Shown here piece after piece: positions 6,646 through 13,899 of a stretch of 47,753 nucleotides of DNA. Location of the stretch: contig SVTI01000006.1 of NCBI GenBank assembly GCA_015063855.1, positions 1 through 47,753 on the forward strand, given 5' to 3'. The position numbers and the translations under genes were made by a program. The notes beneath the pieces are model-generated. The model had not been told where the DNA came from and ran no database searches. It saw only the letters and a program-made list of their open reading frames with translations. The stretch comes from Oscillospiraceae bacterium (GTDB lineage Bacteria; Bacillota; Clostridia; Oscillospirales; CAG-272). Numbering within the stretch: the first letter of the stretch is position 1; each line of letters starts with the position of its first letter.

Positions 6646-8130
6646 ATGATCAGATACAGCAAAGAGACATTAAGAGACAAAATTTATGCCTGCTGGGTTG
6701 GTAAGAACATTGGCGGCACCATGGGCGGCCCTTATGAATATAAGAGACAGCCTCCCAACATTACAGGCTTCACCACTCCCGAAGGAGAGGCGCTTCCCAA
6801 CGATGACCTTGACCTTCAGATCGTTTGGCTCAAGGCACTTGAGGAAAGAGGTCCACGTGCTATCACAGGTCAGCTCCTTGGAGAATACTGGCTCAACTTC
6901 ATTCCTCCTACCTGGAATGAATACGGTATCGGTAAATCCAACCTGATGATGGGTCTTTTGCCCCCTATGTCAGGTGAATATAAGAACTACTGGAAGGATT
7001 CCAACGGTGCTTGGATCCGTTCCGAAATTTGGGCATGCTGTGCTCCCGGTTGTCCCGATATCGCAGTTAAGTATGCAATAGAGGATGCTATGGTTGACCA
7101 CGGCATGGCAGAAGGTACCTTTGCAGAAATGTTTACTGCGGCTATCCAGTCTGCGGCGTTTGTTTGCAACGATATCCGTGAGCTTATCAAGATCGGTCTT
7201 TCCAAGATCCCTTCGGATTGCCGTGTGGCTAAGTGTATCAACACCGCAATCGAGTATTATGATGCAGGTAAGGAGTGGAGAGATGCAAGAAACGCGGTGC
7301 TGCGTTGCGACGGTATCGAGGACGTAGACAGCGAGTTTGACGATCAGAGCTCCACCGAGGAGGACGGCTGGTTCCAGTCTCCCTGTAATATCGGCTTCGT
7401 TGTTGTTGGTCTTCTTTATGGCGAAGGCGACTTTAAGAAGTCTATGCTCTATGCTATAAACTGCGGTGACGATACCGACTGTACCGCAGCTACCGTTGGT
7501 GCGCTTCTCGGTATTATGGGTGGTATGGATGCCATTCCCGAGGACTGGAAGGATCACATTGGTGACAGAATCATCACCGTTGCTATCAATCGCGGTGACA
7601 TCTGGGGCTGTGTAGGTACCTGCACCGAGCTTACCGACCGTATCATGAAGCTTGCTCCCGAGATGCTTCGTGCTAACAGAGCAAATCTTGAGATCGTAGA
7701 GGGTGAGTCTGATCTTTCCGAGGTCAATATCCCCGCACTTTCAGATTCCAGAGCTGCAAAGAAGCTTTATGACCGTTCTCCCTGGTCCTATGACGTGGAG
7801 TTCGTTCATACCAAGGTAAGAGTAAGCTTTGATGCTGAACCCGTAATCAAGCCCAACGGCACTCTCAAGGGTAAGTTTATAGTTAAGAGCATTATGCCCG
7901 ACCCCAGAAACATCGAGTTTAACTGGATACTTCCCGAGGGCTGGAGTGTAGATACCAATAAGAGCGTATATCTGCGCCATTGGTACAACCTTCTCAAGGA
8001 TAAGCCTACCGAGGTCGAGTTCACCATCACTGCAGGTGAGCAGGTTGATGCCATGAACCGCATCGTTGTTGAAGCAACTGCCCCCGGCAGACCTACAGTT
8101 GGATATATTCCCGTAACCGTATTAGGCTAA
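6646..8130 (+). CDS. ADP-ribosylglycohydrolase family protein
   Basis: The 494-residue protein carries the two acidic signatures of the DraG/ARH fold: an N-terminal block (GKNIGGTMGGPYEY..PNDDLDLQ) and INCGDDTDCTAATVGALLG near residue 270. These bind two Mg ions in enzymes that remove ADP-ribose from proteins or small molecules. The first motif reads NDDLD rather than the common NDDTD. The last ~120 residues form a beta-rich accessory domain. There is no signal peptide. AAAGGAGC precedes the ATG, 12 bases after thrS with no terminator between, so it should share the T-box. The substrate is unknown. Confidence 0.88.
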   Translation: MIRYSKETLRDKIYACWVGKNIGGTMGGPYEYKRQPPNITGFTTPEGEALPNDDLDLQIVWLKALEERGPRAITGQLLGEYWLNFIPPTWNEYGIGKSNLMMGLLPPMSGEYKNYWKDSNGAWIRSEIWACCAPGCPDIAVKYAIEDAMVDHGMAEGTFAEMFTAAIQSAAFVCNDIRELIKIGLSKIPSDCRVAKCINTAIEYYDAGKEWRDARNAVLRCDGIEDVDSEFDDQSSTEEDGWFQSPCNIGFVVVGLLYGEGDFKKSMLYAINCGDDTDCTAATVGALLGIMGGMDAIPEDWKDHIGDRIITVAINRGDIWGCVGTCTELTDRIMKLAPEMLRANRANLEIVEGESDLSEVNIPALSDSRAAKKLYDRSPWSYDVEFVHTKVRVSFDAEPVIKPNGTLKGKFIVKSIMPDPRNIEFNWILPEGWSVDTNKSVYLRHWYNLLKDKPTEVEFTITAGEQVDAMNRIVVEATAPGRPTVGYIPVTVLG

Positions 8131-8139
8131 AATATATTA

Positions 8140-8173
8140 ACGACCCACAGAAAAATCTGTGGGTCGTATTTAT
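8140..8173 (+). terminator. Terminator of the thrS operon
   Basis: ACGACCCACAGA (8140-8151) pairs with TCTGTGGGTCGT (8156-8167), a perfect 12-bp stem followed by ATTTATTA. Confidence 0.75.
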
Positions 8174-8225
8174 TATATCAAATATAGAAGGGTGCTATAG
8201 CTGTCTGTATAGATCGTCGGTCATT

Positions 8226-8375
8226 TCAAGCATTATCGTGTACTTTTAGCAGATTGTAAACAGTTTTGCCTGTATAAGCGGCAATTTTTTGCAGGGTTTC
8301 GACACGAGGATTACCTGTTCCGCATTCGATTCCACTAATTGTGAACACACTTACACCGCAGTTTTCGTAACGCAA
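8226..8375 (-). pseudogene. Remnant of an XRE-type helix-turn-helix regulator
   Basis: On the minus strand 49 codons read a Cro/CI-like DNA-binding segment, with GVSVFTISGIECGTGNPRVE then TLQKIAAYTGKTVYNLLKV and a stop. This matches the recognition helix and last helices of XRE repressors. No start codon or intact first helices lie upstream in this frame. The rest of 8131-8548 holds only a terminator and AT-rich promoter-like sequence, so this looks like a decayed fragment. Confidence 0.55.
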
Positions 8376-8509
8376 ACAATATATTTTCGGTTGACAGCAA
8401 AAAAGCTCTATAATAAAAATATTACATGAGCAGTATCTCGTCTGCGTTTTTTAACAAAATGTAAATAAACAAAAAATCTGCAATTTTTTGTTTGAAATAA
8501 AAGTAACTA

Positions 8510-8522
8510 TTCGATTTATATA
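8510..8522 (+). promoter_or_regulatory. Candidate sigma-dependent promoter element upstream of the sigma gene
   Basis: The 13-mer TTCGATTTATATA lies 26 bp before the sigma-factor ATG and recurs exactly at 9932-9944. Here it overlaps a TATAAT-like sequence. No good -35 for the main sigma factor is 17 bp upstream, so autoregulation by the encoded sigma factor is possible. Confidence 0.35.
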
Positions 8523-8548
8523 ATACAAGGCAATTAAAAGGAGACATC

Positions 8549-9100
8549 ATGCTTTCATTCTATCTTTCCATAATCGCAGATGACGATGACAAGGAAATAA
8601 TAATTTATATATATGAAAATTACTATGGTTATATGGCAGCAGCCATAGCGAACGAGATCGGAGACCGTAGGTACGTAGAGGATATAATACATAACGTAAT
8701 GCTTGCGCTTATCAATATGATCGAAAAAATCGACTATTCGGATAAGAAAAAACTGCGAAATCTCTGTACGTTGATAGCAAAACGTAAGGCAATAGACTTT
8801 AGAAGAAAAAAGTCGAACAGCGATATCTATATAGAGGAGTATGATATCGATAAACAAACATCCATAGAGTCTGCCGAGGATATCGTGATAAGTAAAGATT
8901 CCTATGAGAGATTAAAAAACTCTATCGGTGAGCTGAGTCCTATATATAAGGAAGTCTGTCAGCTTCGTTTCCTTCATAGGATGAGGGAAAAGGATATAGC
9001 AGAGCTTTTGGATGTCAGTGAAGCTGTAGTAAGTATGAGAATATTCCGCGCAAGGCAAAAGCTTGTCGAAATACTGAAAAAGGAGAATATAGATGTATAA
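8549..9100 (+). CDS. RNA polymerase sigma-70/ECF-like sigma factor
   Basis: The 183-residue protein has a region 2 (YENYYGYMAAAIANEIGDRRYVEDIIHNVM, with LCTLIAKRKAIDFRRKK) and a region 4 (LSPIYKEVCQLRFLHRMREKDIAELLDVSEAVVSMRIFRARQKL). This is the two-domain layout of small alternative sigma factors. AAAGGAG precedes the ATG. The stop overlaps the start of the next gene by 8 bases, which codes for a membrane protein with a DUF4367-like outer part. This is the usual arrangement for a sigma factor and its anti-sigma factor. The region 2 sequence is divergent, so ECF subgroup assignment is not safe. Confidence 0.88.
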   Translation: MLSFYLSIIADDDDKEIIIYIYENYYGYMAAAIANEIGDRRYVEDIIHNVMLALINMIEKIDYSDKKKLRNLCTLIAKRKAIDFRRKKSNSDIYIEEYDIDKQTSIESAEDIVISKDSYERLKNSIGELSPIYKEVCQLRFLHRMREKDIAELLDVSEAVVSMRIFRARQKLVEILKKENIDV

Positions 9101-9875
9101 GGAGCTTAACAACGATTTATTTGATATAATGTTAGCTAAGGCATTATACGAGGATATGGAACTCGAGCAGGCTAACGAGCCACCGGAAAACGAAATAAGA
9201 GAGCTCTTCCCCTATACACATAAGCAAGAGAGAGAAGCCCGAAGACTTCGCCGTATATTAAAATACGGAGAAAAAAGTCCTGCTTTGGTATATATCAGCC
9301 GCGCTGCTGTGATTCTTCTTTGCACCGCAACCGTTTACTTCGGACTCCTTATGATCGATGACGGTATACGTGCAGCTGTAGGCGGCAAGGTCATAGAGAT
9401 AGCGGAAAAGGTATTTCCGCTTTCATATAAGGCTGACATGGAAGATGTTATTAAGGAGCATGATGAAGAAAAGGGCTACTATGCCGTTGACTTTGATGAT
9501 GTTACTGTTGCAGACCGTGAGGCAGCAGAAGAGGAATTTAGTATTGAAAACGTTGAGTTTACGTATATACCCGAGGGATATGAGATATACGAAAGCAATG
9601 AAAATGAGATAGCCAAAACACATATTTATATGAATGATAAAAATGAAGGTATAGTGGTTGAGGTTCGTATCACCGGAACTGCCGATATGACGGTTGATTC
9701 GGAAAGAACCACAAAGGAAAAGATATCCGTCAACGGAAATGATGCATTTTTGTTCTATAATTATAATGAGTGTAGCGGTAGTATTTATTGGGGTAACGAA
9801 ATATATACCGTTAGTGTCTATGGACAGATACCCCGAGAAACATTGATAAAGATTGCAGAAGGAATTAAATATTAA
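9093..9875 (+). CDS. Anti-sigma-like membrane protein with DUF4367-type domain
   Basis: The 260-residue protein has a cytoplasmic N-terminal ~60 residues with a strongly charged stretch (HKQEREARRLRRILKYGEK). One membrane helix follows near 65-90 (LVYISRAAVILLCTATVYFG), then an outer domain. The C-terminal half (NVEFTYIPEGYEIYES to IPRETLIKIAEGIKY) matches the DUF4367 pattern found on anti-sigma partners in Bacillota. It overlaps the sigma gene by 8 bases. Inference: it holds the sigma factor at the membrane until an envelope signal arrives. No zinc anti-sigma motif (HxxxCxxC) is present. Confidence 0.75.
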   Translation: MYKELNNDLFDIMLAKALYEDMELEQANEPPENEIRELFPYTHKQEREARRLRRILKYGEKSPALVYISRAAVILLCTATVYFGLLMIDDGIRAAVGGKVIEIAEKVFPLSYKADMEDVIKEHDEEKGYYAVDFDDVTVADREAAEEEFSIENVEFTYIPEGYEIYESNENEIAKTHIYMNDKNEGIVVEVRITGTADMTVDSERTTKEKISVNGNDAFLFYNYNECSGSIYWGNEIYTVSVYGQIPRETLIKIAEGIKY

Positions 9876-9931
9876 TAAATTGTAAATTGAGATAAAAAAG
9901 CAACAATTTTTGTTATAAAAGCACCTCCGAT

Positions 9932-9944
9932 TTCGATTTATATA
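9932..9944 (+). promoter_or_regulatory. Second copy of the 13-mer TTCGATTTATATA
   Basis: An exact repeat of the element at 8510-8522, here 16 bp before a 25-codon ORF. Upstream of both copies is a partly alike AT-rich stretch (CAATTTTT..GTT..ATAAAAG). Confidence 0.35.
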
Positions 9945-9959
9945 GCAAAGAGGTACAAA

Positions 9960-10037
9960 ATGAACGATTTTCACCCTATGTTTCTTGGATGTTTGTTGAA
10001 ATTGACAGCAAGCATTTATCAGAACAACTATATATAA
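9960..10037 (+). CDS. Possible micro-ORF (25 aa)
   Basis: The ATG follows AGAGGTACAAA and encodes MNDFHPMFLGCLLKLTASIY plus five residues. The composition is moderately hydrophobic. It is the first ORF after the repeated 13-mer, in a 323-bp gap otherwise without a gene. Coding status is uncertain. Confidence 0.3.
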   Translation: MNDFHPMFLGCLLKLTASIYQNNYI

Positions 10038-10055
10038 AAGAAAGGTGGTGTTTTT

Positions 10056-10088
10056 ATGTCTGAAAGCAAAGTTTGTTTTAAATACTAG
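10056..10088 (+). CDS. Possible micro-ORF (10 aa) with a strong ribosome binding site
   Basis: AAAGGTGGTG sits 6 bases before the ATG of a ten-codon frame, MSESKVCFKY. The ribosome site is stronger than expected by chance, but the peptide is tiny. A hairpin follows at 10111-10150. It may be a leader peptide or small signalling peptide, or fortuitous. Confidence 0.3.
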   Translation: MSESKVCFKY

Positions 10089-10110
10089 TAGTATCATTAG
10101 TAATATTTAT

Positions 10111-10156
10111 TTATGAAATGATATTGTATAATAAATTAAACATTTCATAAAAAAGA
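10111..10156 (+). terminator. Hairpin terminator after the micro-ORFs
   Basis: TTATGAAATG (10111-10120) pairs with CATTTCATAA (10141-10150). The loop is long and AT-rich and the downstream run is A-rich rather than T-rich on the plus strand, so activity is uncertain. Confidence 0.35.
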
Positions 10157-10198
10157 AAAACGATTCTATACCAAAATGGTAATGCAGGAGGTAAATTT

Positions 10199-11620
10199 AT
10201 GAAAAACACTTTAAGATTTTTGGCACTGATTCTATGTATGCTGATGATCCTTCCAAACAGTATTTTTGCAAAAAGCACCGAGCTACCCGAAGGTCTTTTG
10301 GAAGAGATGAGAGAAAATATAGGTTGGGATCTCGATCATTTAGGTTGTGATTACCCCGAAGAACTTGAACTCAGAAGTTATTACGGTGAGATCGGCGGAT
10401 ATCATTTTGGCGTATTTAGGGTTGGGGGAATGCATTCCCAGGTCATAACCCATATAGTTATAAGAAACTATGAATTCTCTTTCTCCGATTCTGGCGCTCC
10501 GAAGGGCTTCTTTGCATATAAGGACGGAGAATTTGAATTTTATGAGCCTTCAATGCCTTCCTGTCGATTTACAAGAATTATAGAGGATTTGAGCGAAGAG
10601 GATTTCATAAAGCTTGCAAATGCGGCGGGAGCAGTATATAAGTTTTCGGATGTAAATTATCGCTTATCATGGTACGGTTCCGCAATTGATTTCTGTGTAT
10701 ATAACGGTTATATGACAGGTATAGGTGACAACAAATTTGATCCCGAGGGCTTGCTTACCCGTGAGCAGTTTGTTACTATCCTTGCAAGAATTGCAGATGC
10801 GGATCTTACACAGTACACCGAGAGCGATTTTACCGACGTTAACGTTGATTCGTGGTACGGTCCCTCTGTTGTTTGGGCAGCCGAAAACGGCTACGTTAAG
10901 GGTATCGGAAACGGTAAATTCGGTGTCGGTCAGAATATAGACCGTGAATCTCTTGCCACTCTCTTCTACCGCTATGCCGATAAGCAGGGTATAGATACCG
11001 CAAAGCTTAAGGATATCTCCGTATTTGACGATCATACCTTAGTTTCCGACTGGGCTGAGGACGGTGTGAAATTCTGCGCAGAGATAGGTGTTATCAAGGG
11101 TACCGATAAGAATACCATTAATCCCAAGGGTGTTGCTTCAAGAGCCGAGATAGCTCAGATATTCAAAAACTATCTTTACTACACAAGCTTACTTTGTAAA
11201 ATTGAATTTGATGCCAACGGTGGAGAATGTGAAGAATCCGTACGCTGTATCACCGCAGGTGATACGGTCGGCACTCTCCCTCTTCCCGTAAGAGAGGGTT
11301 ATAAATTCGACGGTTGGTGGTTTAATGAAGGCGGCGAAAGAGCCAAATTCGATACTGTTTTTGATACAGATACGATATTAACTGCTAAATGGGCTGTGGG
11401 TAATAAAGTCGTATTCATACTTGACGGCGGAAGCTGTGACATCGAATATAAATACGTTATTTCGGGTGAGAGCTTAGGCGAGCTTCCCGTTCCCGTACGT
11501 GAGGGCTACAGCTTCCTCGGTTGGTACTATAACGATGCGCTTGTTGATGAAAATACGGTCATCGAGAGTGATGTGGATTTCTTTATTACTGCCGCATGGG
11601 CGAAAATAATCGGTGAATAA
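10199..11620 (+). CDS. Secreted surface protein with three SLH repeats and two Flg_new (Listeria-Bacteroides) repeats
   Basis: A signal peptide covers residues 1-25 (KNTLRFLALILCMLMILP, cleavage after FAKS). A unique domain of about 120 residues follows. Three SLH modules come next: FCVYNGYMTGIGDNKFDPEG with LTREQFVTILARI, ENGYVKGIGNGKFGVGQ with DRESLATLFYRYA, and EIGVIKGTDKNTINPKG with SRAEIAQIFKNYL. Two repeats of FDANGGECEES..PVREGYKFDGWW type end the protein. SLH modules anchor proteins to secondary cell-wall polymers. GGAGGT lies before the ATG. It follows the sigma/anti-sigma pair and may be its target, though no shared promoter is proven. Confidence 0.9.
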   Translation: MKNTLRFLALILCMLMILPNSIFAKSTELPEGLLEEMRENIGWDLDHLGCDYPEELELRSYYGEIGGYHFGVFRVGGMHSQVITHIVIRNYEFSFSDSGAPKGFFAYKDGEFEFYEPSMPSCRFTRIIEDLSEEDFIKLANAAGAVYKFSDVNYRLSWYGSAIDFCVYNGYMTGIGDNKFDPEGLLTREQFVTILARIADADLTQYTESDFTDVNVDSWYGPSVVWAAENGYVKGIGNGKFGVGQNIDRESLATLFYRYADKQGIDTAKLKDISVFDDHTLVSDWAEDGVKFCAEIGVIKGTDKNTINPKGVASRAEIAQIFKNYLYYTSLLCKIEFDANGGECEESVRCITAGDTVGTLPLPVREGYKFDGWWFNEGGERAKFDTVFDTDTILTAKWAVGNKVVFILDGGSCDIEYKYVISGESLGELPVPVREGYSFLGWYYNDALVDENTVIESDVDFFITAAWAKIIGE

Positions 11621-11686
11621 TAAACACTGCGGCTGCAAAAAAATTGATAAATACGTTTAGTTTAACATGATTTCCTTTCATAACAG

Positions 11687-11714
11687 ACAGCTCCCTTCCG
11701 ATGAAGGGAGCTGT
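11687..11714. terminator. Bidirectional terminator between convergent genes
   Basis: ACAGCTCCCTTC (11687-11698) pairs with GAAGGGAGCTGT (11703-11714) around CGAT. It lies between the SLH gene (plus) and the ribbon-helix-helix gene (minus). The T tails are weak on both sides. Confidence 0.55.
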
Positions 11715-11715
11715 A

Positions 11716-11898
11716 TCATTCTATTTCTATATTCTCGACACCGTGCTCAAGGATAAGATTAATAAGCTCGTTTCTTGAGCGGTTGGTCTCGGAAGAAAGA
11801 GTATCTAATTTTTCCAACGTTTCCTCTTTAATGCGTACGGTGATCATTTTATGTCCGTCCTCGCCGCGTCTTTTTATCTTCAAGGGTTCGTTTATCAT
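11716..11898 (-). CDS. Ribbon-helix-helix (CopG/Arc-type) transcriptional regulator
   Basis: The 60-residue protein has a basic N-terminus (KIKRRGEDGH), a DNA-contacting strand (KMITVRIKEETLEKLDTLS) and two helices (NRSRNELINLILEHGVENIEIE). This is the RHH fold that binds short operators as a dimer. AGGAGGTG precedes the ATG by 5 bases. It is divergent from a Cys-rich small gene, with TGATATCA palindromes in the shared upstream region, so autoregulation of both genes is likely. No toxin gene is adjacent. Confidence 0.85.
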   Translation of the reverse strand: MINEPLKIKRRGEDGHKMITVRIKEETLEKLDTLSSETNRSRNELINLILEHGVENIEIE

Positions 11899-11911
11899 TT
11901 ATAACACCTCC

Positions 11912-11989
11912 TGATATCATTATATATTGACAGATATATTAAAAATATACTATAATATTATATCATAAGTGATATATAATATGATATCA
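11912..11989. promoter_or_regulatory. Divergent promoter region with three TGATAT operator-like palindromes
   Basis: TGATATCA occurs at 11912-11919 and 11982-11989. A related palindrome, TATCA-TAAG-TGATA, lies at 11961-11974. A plus-strand promoter has TTGACA (11927-11932) and TATAAT (11951-11956) with an 18-bp spacer. On the minus strand a TATAAT covers 11919-11924. The two flanking genes have mirror-image ribosome sites next to the outer palindromes. Confidence 0.6.
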
Positions 11990-12007
11990 CGGTGGGAGGT
12001 GTTAAAA

Positions 12008-12181
12008 ATGAAATGCGAAAATATATTTTGTGTCTATAATAAAGATAATGAGTGTACCACCGAGCCCGAAATAGGTATTAACGGATTCTGCGAGGCGTGT
12101 ATATACGTTGATGCCGAAAGGGAATACCTTGATAAGCTTAAGGCGGAAATGCTTGAAGTCTGGGACGAGCAGGACGGTTAA
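12008..12181 (+). CDS. Small Cys-rich protein (57 aa), probable zinc binder
   Basis: The sequence begins MKCENIFCVYNKDNECTTEP and continues to GFCEACIYVDAE, giving five Cys in the first 31 residues and an acidic helical tail. This spacing is seen in small uncharacterised proteins of Clostridia and suggests metal binding. The start is the ATG at 12008 after GGGAGGTG; an earlier in-frame ATG at 11969 lies inside the operator region and lacks a ribosome site. It is divergent from the RHH regulator. Confidence 0.75.
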   Translation: MKCENIFCVYNKDNECTTEPEIGINGFCEACIYVDAEREYLDKLKAEMLEVWDEQDG

Positions 12182-12190
12182 AGACATGCA

Positions 12191-12218
12191 AAAAGGCGGT
12201 TTTAAAAACCGCCTTTTA
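12191..12218. terminator. Bidirectional terminator
   Basis: AAAAGGCGGTTTT and its complement ending GCCTTTT form a strong stem between the plus-strand Cys-rich gene and the minus-strand oxidoreductase. T runs occur in both directions. Confidence 0.8.
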
Positions 12219-12224
12219 GTTGTC

Positions 12225-13394
12225 TTATTTCATGTTAAATGTATTGGAAAGATCGGAAACCTTCTCGTTTACAACCTTCTTTTCCTTGGAGTTAGCGATT
12301 CTGTCCTGAAGGATCTCCCAGTAGAGCTCACCGTCATTGGGGATATCAACCCAATTGTCTGTCCACTGAGAAAGAATCATTGCATTGGAGAGAGTAAGGC
12401 TGTTGATACCCTCTTCACCGGGAGCGAGAAGCTCTGTACCGTTGAGAATGTGGTCAACAAAGTTCTGAGTTACTGTACGGTGACCCTTAGTGAAGCCTGT
12501 AGCGATAACCTCTTCCTCAGTGCATTCAAGAGCACCGAAGCTGTCATCAGCATTGAAGCAGTATTCTCTCTCGTCCATGCCGAGACGGTAGAATGTGAGC
12601 TTACCGAATTCGTAAACTAACTTACCCTTGGTACCTGTGATCTCGAGACGGTTTGTACCGGGATATTCACCTGTGGTGGTGATGAATACACCTGTGGAGC
12701 CGTCAGCATATTCGGTATATGCAGTAACCTCGTCTTCAACCTCGATATCGTGATACTTACCGAAGGAAGCAAATGCACGAACACGGGTGGGCATACCCAT
12801 GATCCACTGCCAGAGGTCGAGCTGGTGAGGACACTGATTGATAAGAACGCCGCCGCCCTCTCCGGAATATGTAGCTCTCCATCCGCCGCTGTTGTAATAG
12901 TCCTGAGTACGGTACCAGTTGGTGATTATCCAGATGCTTCTCTTGATATCGCCAAGCTCTCCGCCCTTAACCATTTCTCTGATCTTCTTATAATAAGGCT
13001 CGGGACGGCAGTTGAACATAAGACCGAACACCTTGCCGGATTTCTTTGCAGCATCGATAAAGTCCTTTGCATGCTTGGTGTAAACGCCGATAGGCTTTTC
13101 ACTCAGTACGTGAAGACCCTTTTCAAAGGCGTAGATACCGATAACGGGATGGAGATAGTGAGGTGTAGCGATAATGATTGCATCGATCTCACCGGAATCT
13201 ATCATTTCCTTGTAGTCTGTATAAAGCTTGATATCGGGGTTAACTTCATCTCTTACCCAGTCGAGTCTGTCCTGCTTAATATCGCAGGCTGCGGTAATGG
13301 TAGCACCGATAACCTTACCCTCGTTGAGGTAAAGAACGTGGGAGCAACCCATGTTACCGACACCAACAACGCCGAATCTTAAAGTTTTTTCCAT
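12225..13394 (-). CDS. Gfo/Idh/MocA family oxidoreductase
   Basis: The N-terminal Rossmann domain (RFGVVGVGNMGCSHVLYLNE) binds NAD(P). EKPIGVYTKHAKDFIDAAKK carries the catalytic-region EKP motif, and GGGVLINQCPHQLDLWQWIMG holds the conserved active-site His. The family oxidises or isomerises sugars and inositols. The start is the ATG at 13394 with GGAG before it; a longer frame reaching 13466 runs through the promoter and is rejected. It has its own promoter and stands alone, so the substrate is unknown. Confidence 0.92.
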   Translation of the reverse strand: MEKTLRFGVVGVGNMGCSHVLYLNEGKVIGATITAACDIKQDRLDWVRDEVNPDIKLYTDYKEMIDSGEIDAIIIATPHYLHPVIGIYAFEKGLHVLSEKPIGVYTKHAKDFIDAAKKSGKVFGLMFNCRPEPYYKKIREMVKGGELGDIKRSIWIITNWYRTQDYYNSGGWRATYSGEGGGVLINQCPHQLDLWQWIMGMPTRVRAFASFGKYHDIEVEDEVTAYTEYADGSTGVFITTTGEYPGTNRLEITGTKGKLVYEFGKLTFYRLGMDEREYCFNADDSFGALECTEEEVIATGFTKGHRTVTQNFVDHILNGTELLAPGEEGINSLTLSNAMILSQWTDNWVDIPNDGELYWEILQDRIANSKEKKVVNEKVSDLSNTFNMK

Positions 13395-13437
13395 AATTTT
13401 GTCTCCGTTATATAAATAAAATTTATGTACTCTAATT

Positions 13438-13466
13438 ATTATATATAACTTATTCCGATATGTCAA
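13438..13466 (-). promoter_or_regulatory. Promoter of the Gfo/Idh gene
   Basis: On the minus strand, TTGACA (13461-13466), a 17-bp spacer and TATAAT (13438-13443) are all consensus. Confidence 0.8.
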
Positions 13467-13479
13467 GTAAAATAAAATA

Positions 13480-13503
13480 AAAGCACGCGAAATTGCGTGC
13501 TTT
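13480..13503 (-). terminator. Terminator of rnpB
   Basis: AAAGCACGC (13480-13488) and GCGTGCTTT (13495-13503) form a perfect stem. On the minus strand it is followed by TATTTTATTTT, an adequate T tail. Confidence 0.8.
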
Positions 13504-13516
13504 CTTTTAAAATAAA

Positions 13517-13866
13517 GACTAAGCAGTAAGCCGGGTTCTGTCGTGTACGGTCATCTATCTTGTCTTTACGTTACCGTAAAGCTCTGTGCCACCCATGGGA
13601 TTCTGCCGGACAGACATCAGAAGATCTGCTCCCACAAACGGTGTTGCTTCGGATAGGGTTTACATTTGCACAAAGTCGCCAGTGTGCCGGTGAGCTCTTA
13701 CCTCGCCTTTCCATCCTTACCGTAAAAATACGGCGGTTTATTTCTGTTGCACTTTCCCTGAGGTCGCCCTCGGCGGACGTTATCCGTTATCCTGTCCTGT
13801 GAAGCCCGGACTTTCCTCACGATACTACCTTTCGGCATGATATCGCGCGACCGTATAGCTTAGTCA
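13517..13866 (-). ncRNA. rnpB: RNase P RNA (bacterial type A)
   Basis: On the minus strand the conserved 5' core reads GAGGAAAGTCCGGGCTTCAC, followed by CAGGACAGGATAACGG, GGGAAAGTGCAACAGAAA and GGTAAGAGCTCACCGG. The 3' end carries AGAACCCGGCTTACTGC. These are the universal P4/P10-P15 core blocks of the ribozyme that matures tRNA 5' ends. The length of about 350 nt and the core blocks suggest type A. The ends are estimated from the promoter and the closing helix (AAGACTAAGC with GCTTGACTAAGC). Confidence 0.96.
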
Positions 13867-13870
13867 AGCT

Positions 13871-13899
13871 ATTTTACCATATTAAATTTATTTTGTCAA
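13871..13899 (-). promoter_or_regulatory. Promoter of rnpB, overlapping the sortase stop codon
   Basis: On the minus strand, TTGACA (13894-13899), a 17-bp spacer and TAAAAT (13871-13876). The TGA stop of the upstream sortase gene (13896-13898) is part of the -35 box. Confidence 0.8.

Noticed and set aside
9423-10097. 224-codon minus-strand frame over the anti-sigma gene and the following gap
   Set aside because: It is antisense to the conserved outer domain, rich in Ile/Phe/Tyr/Asn as expected from reversed AT-rich sequence, and lacks a ribosome site.
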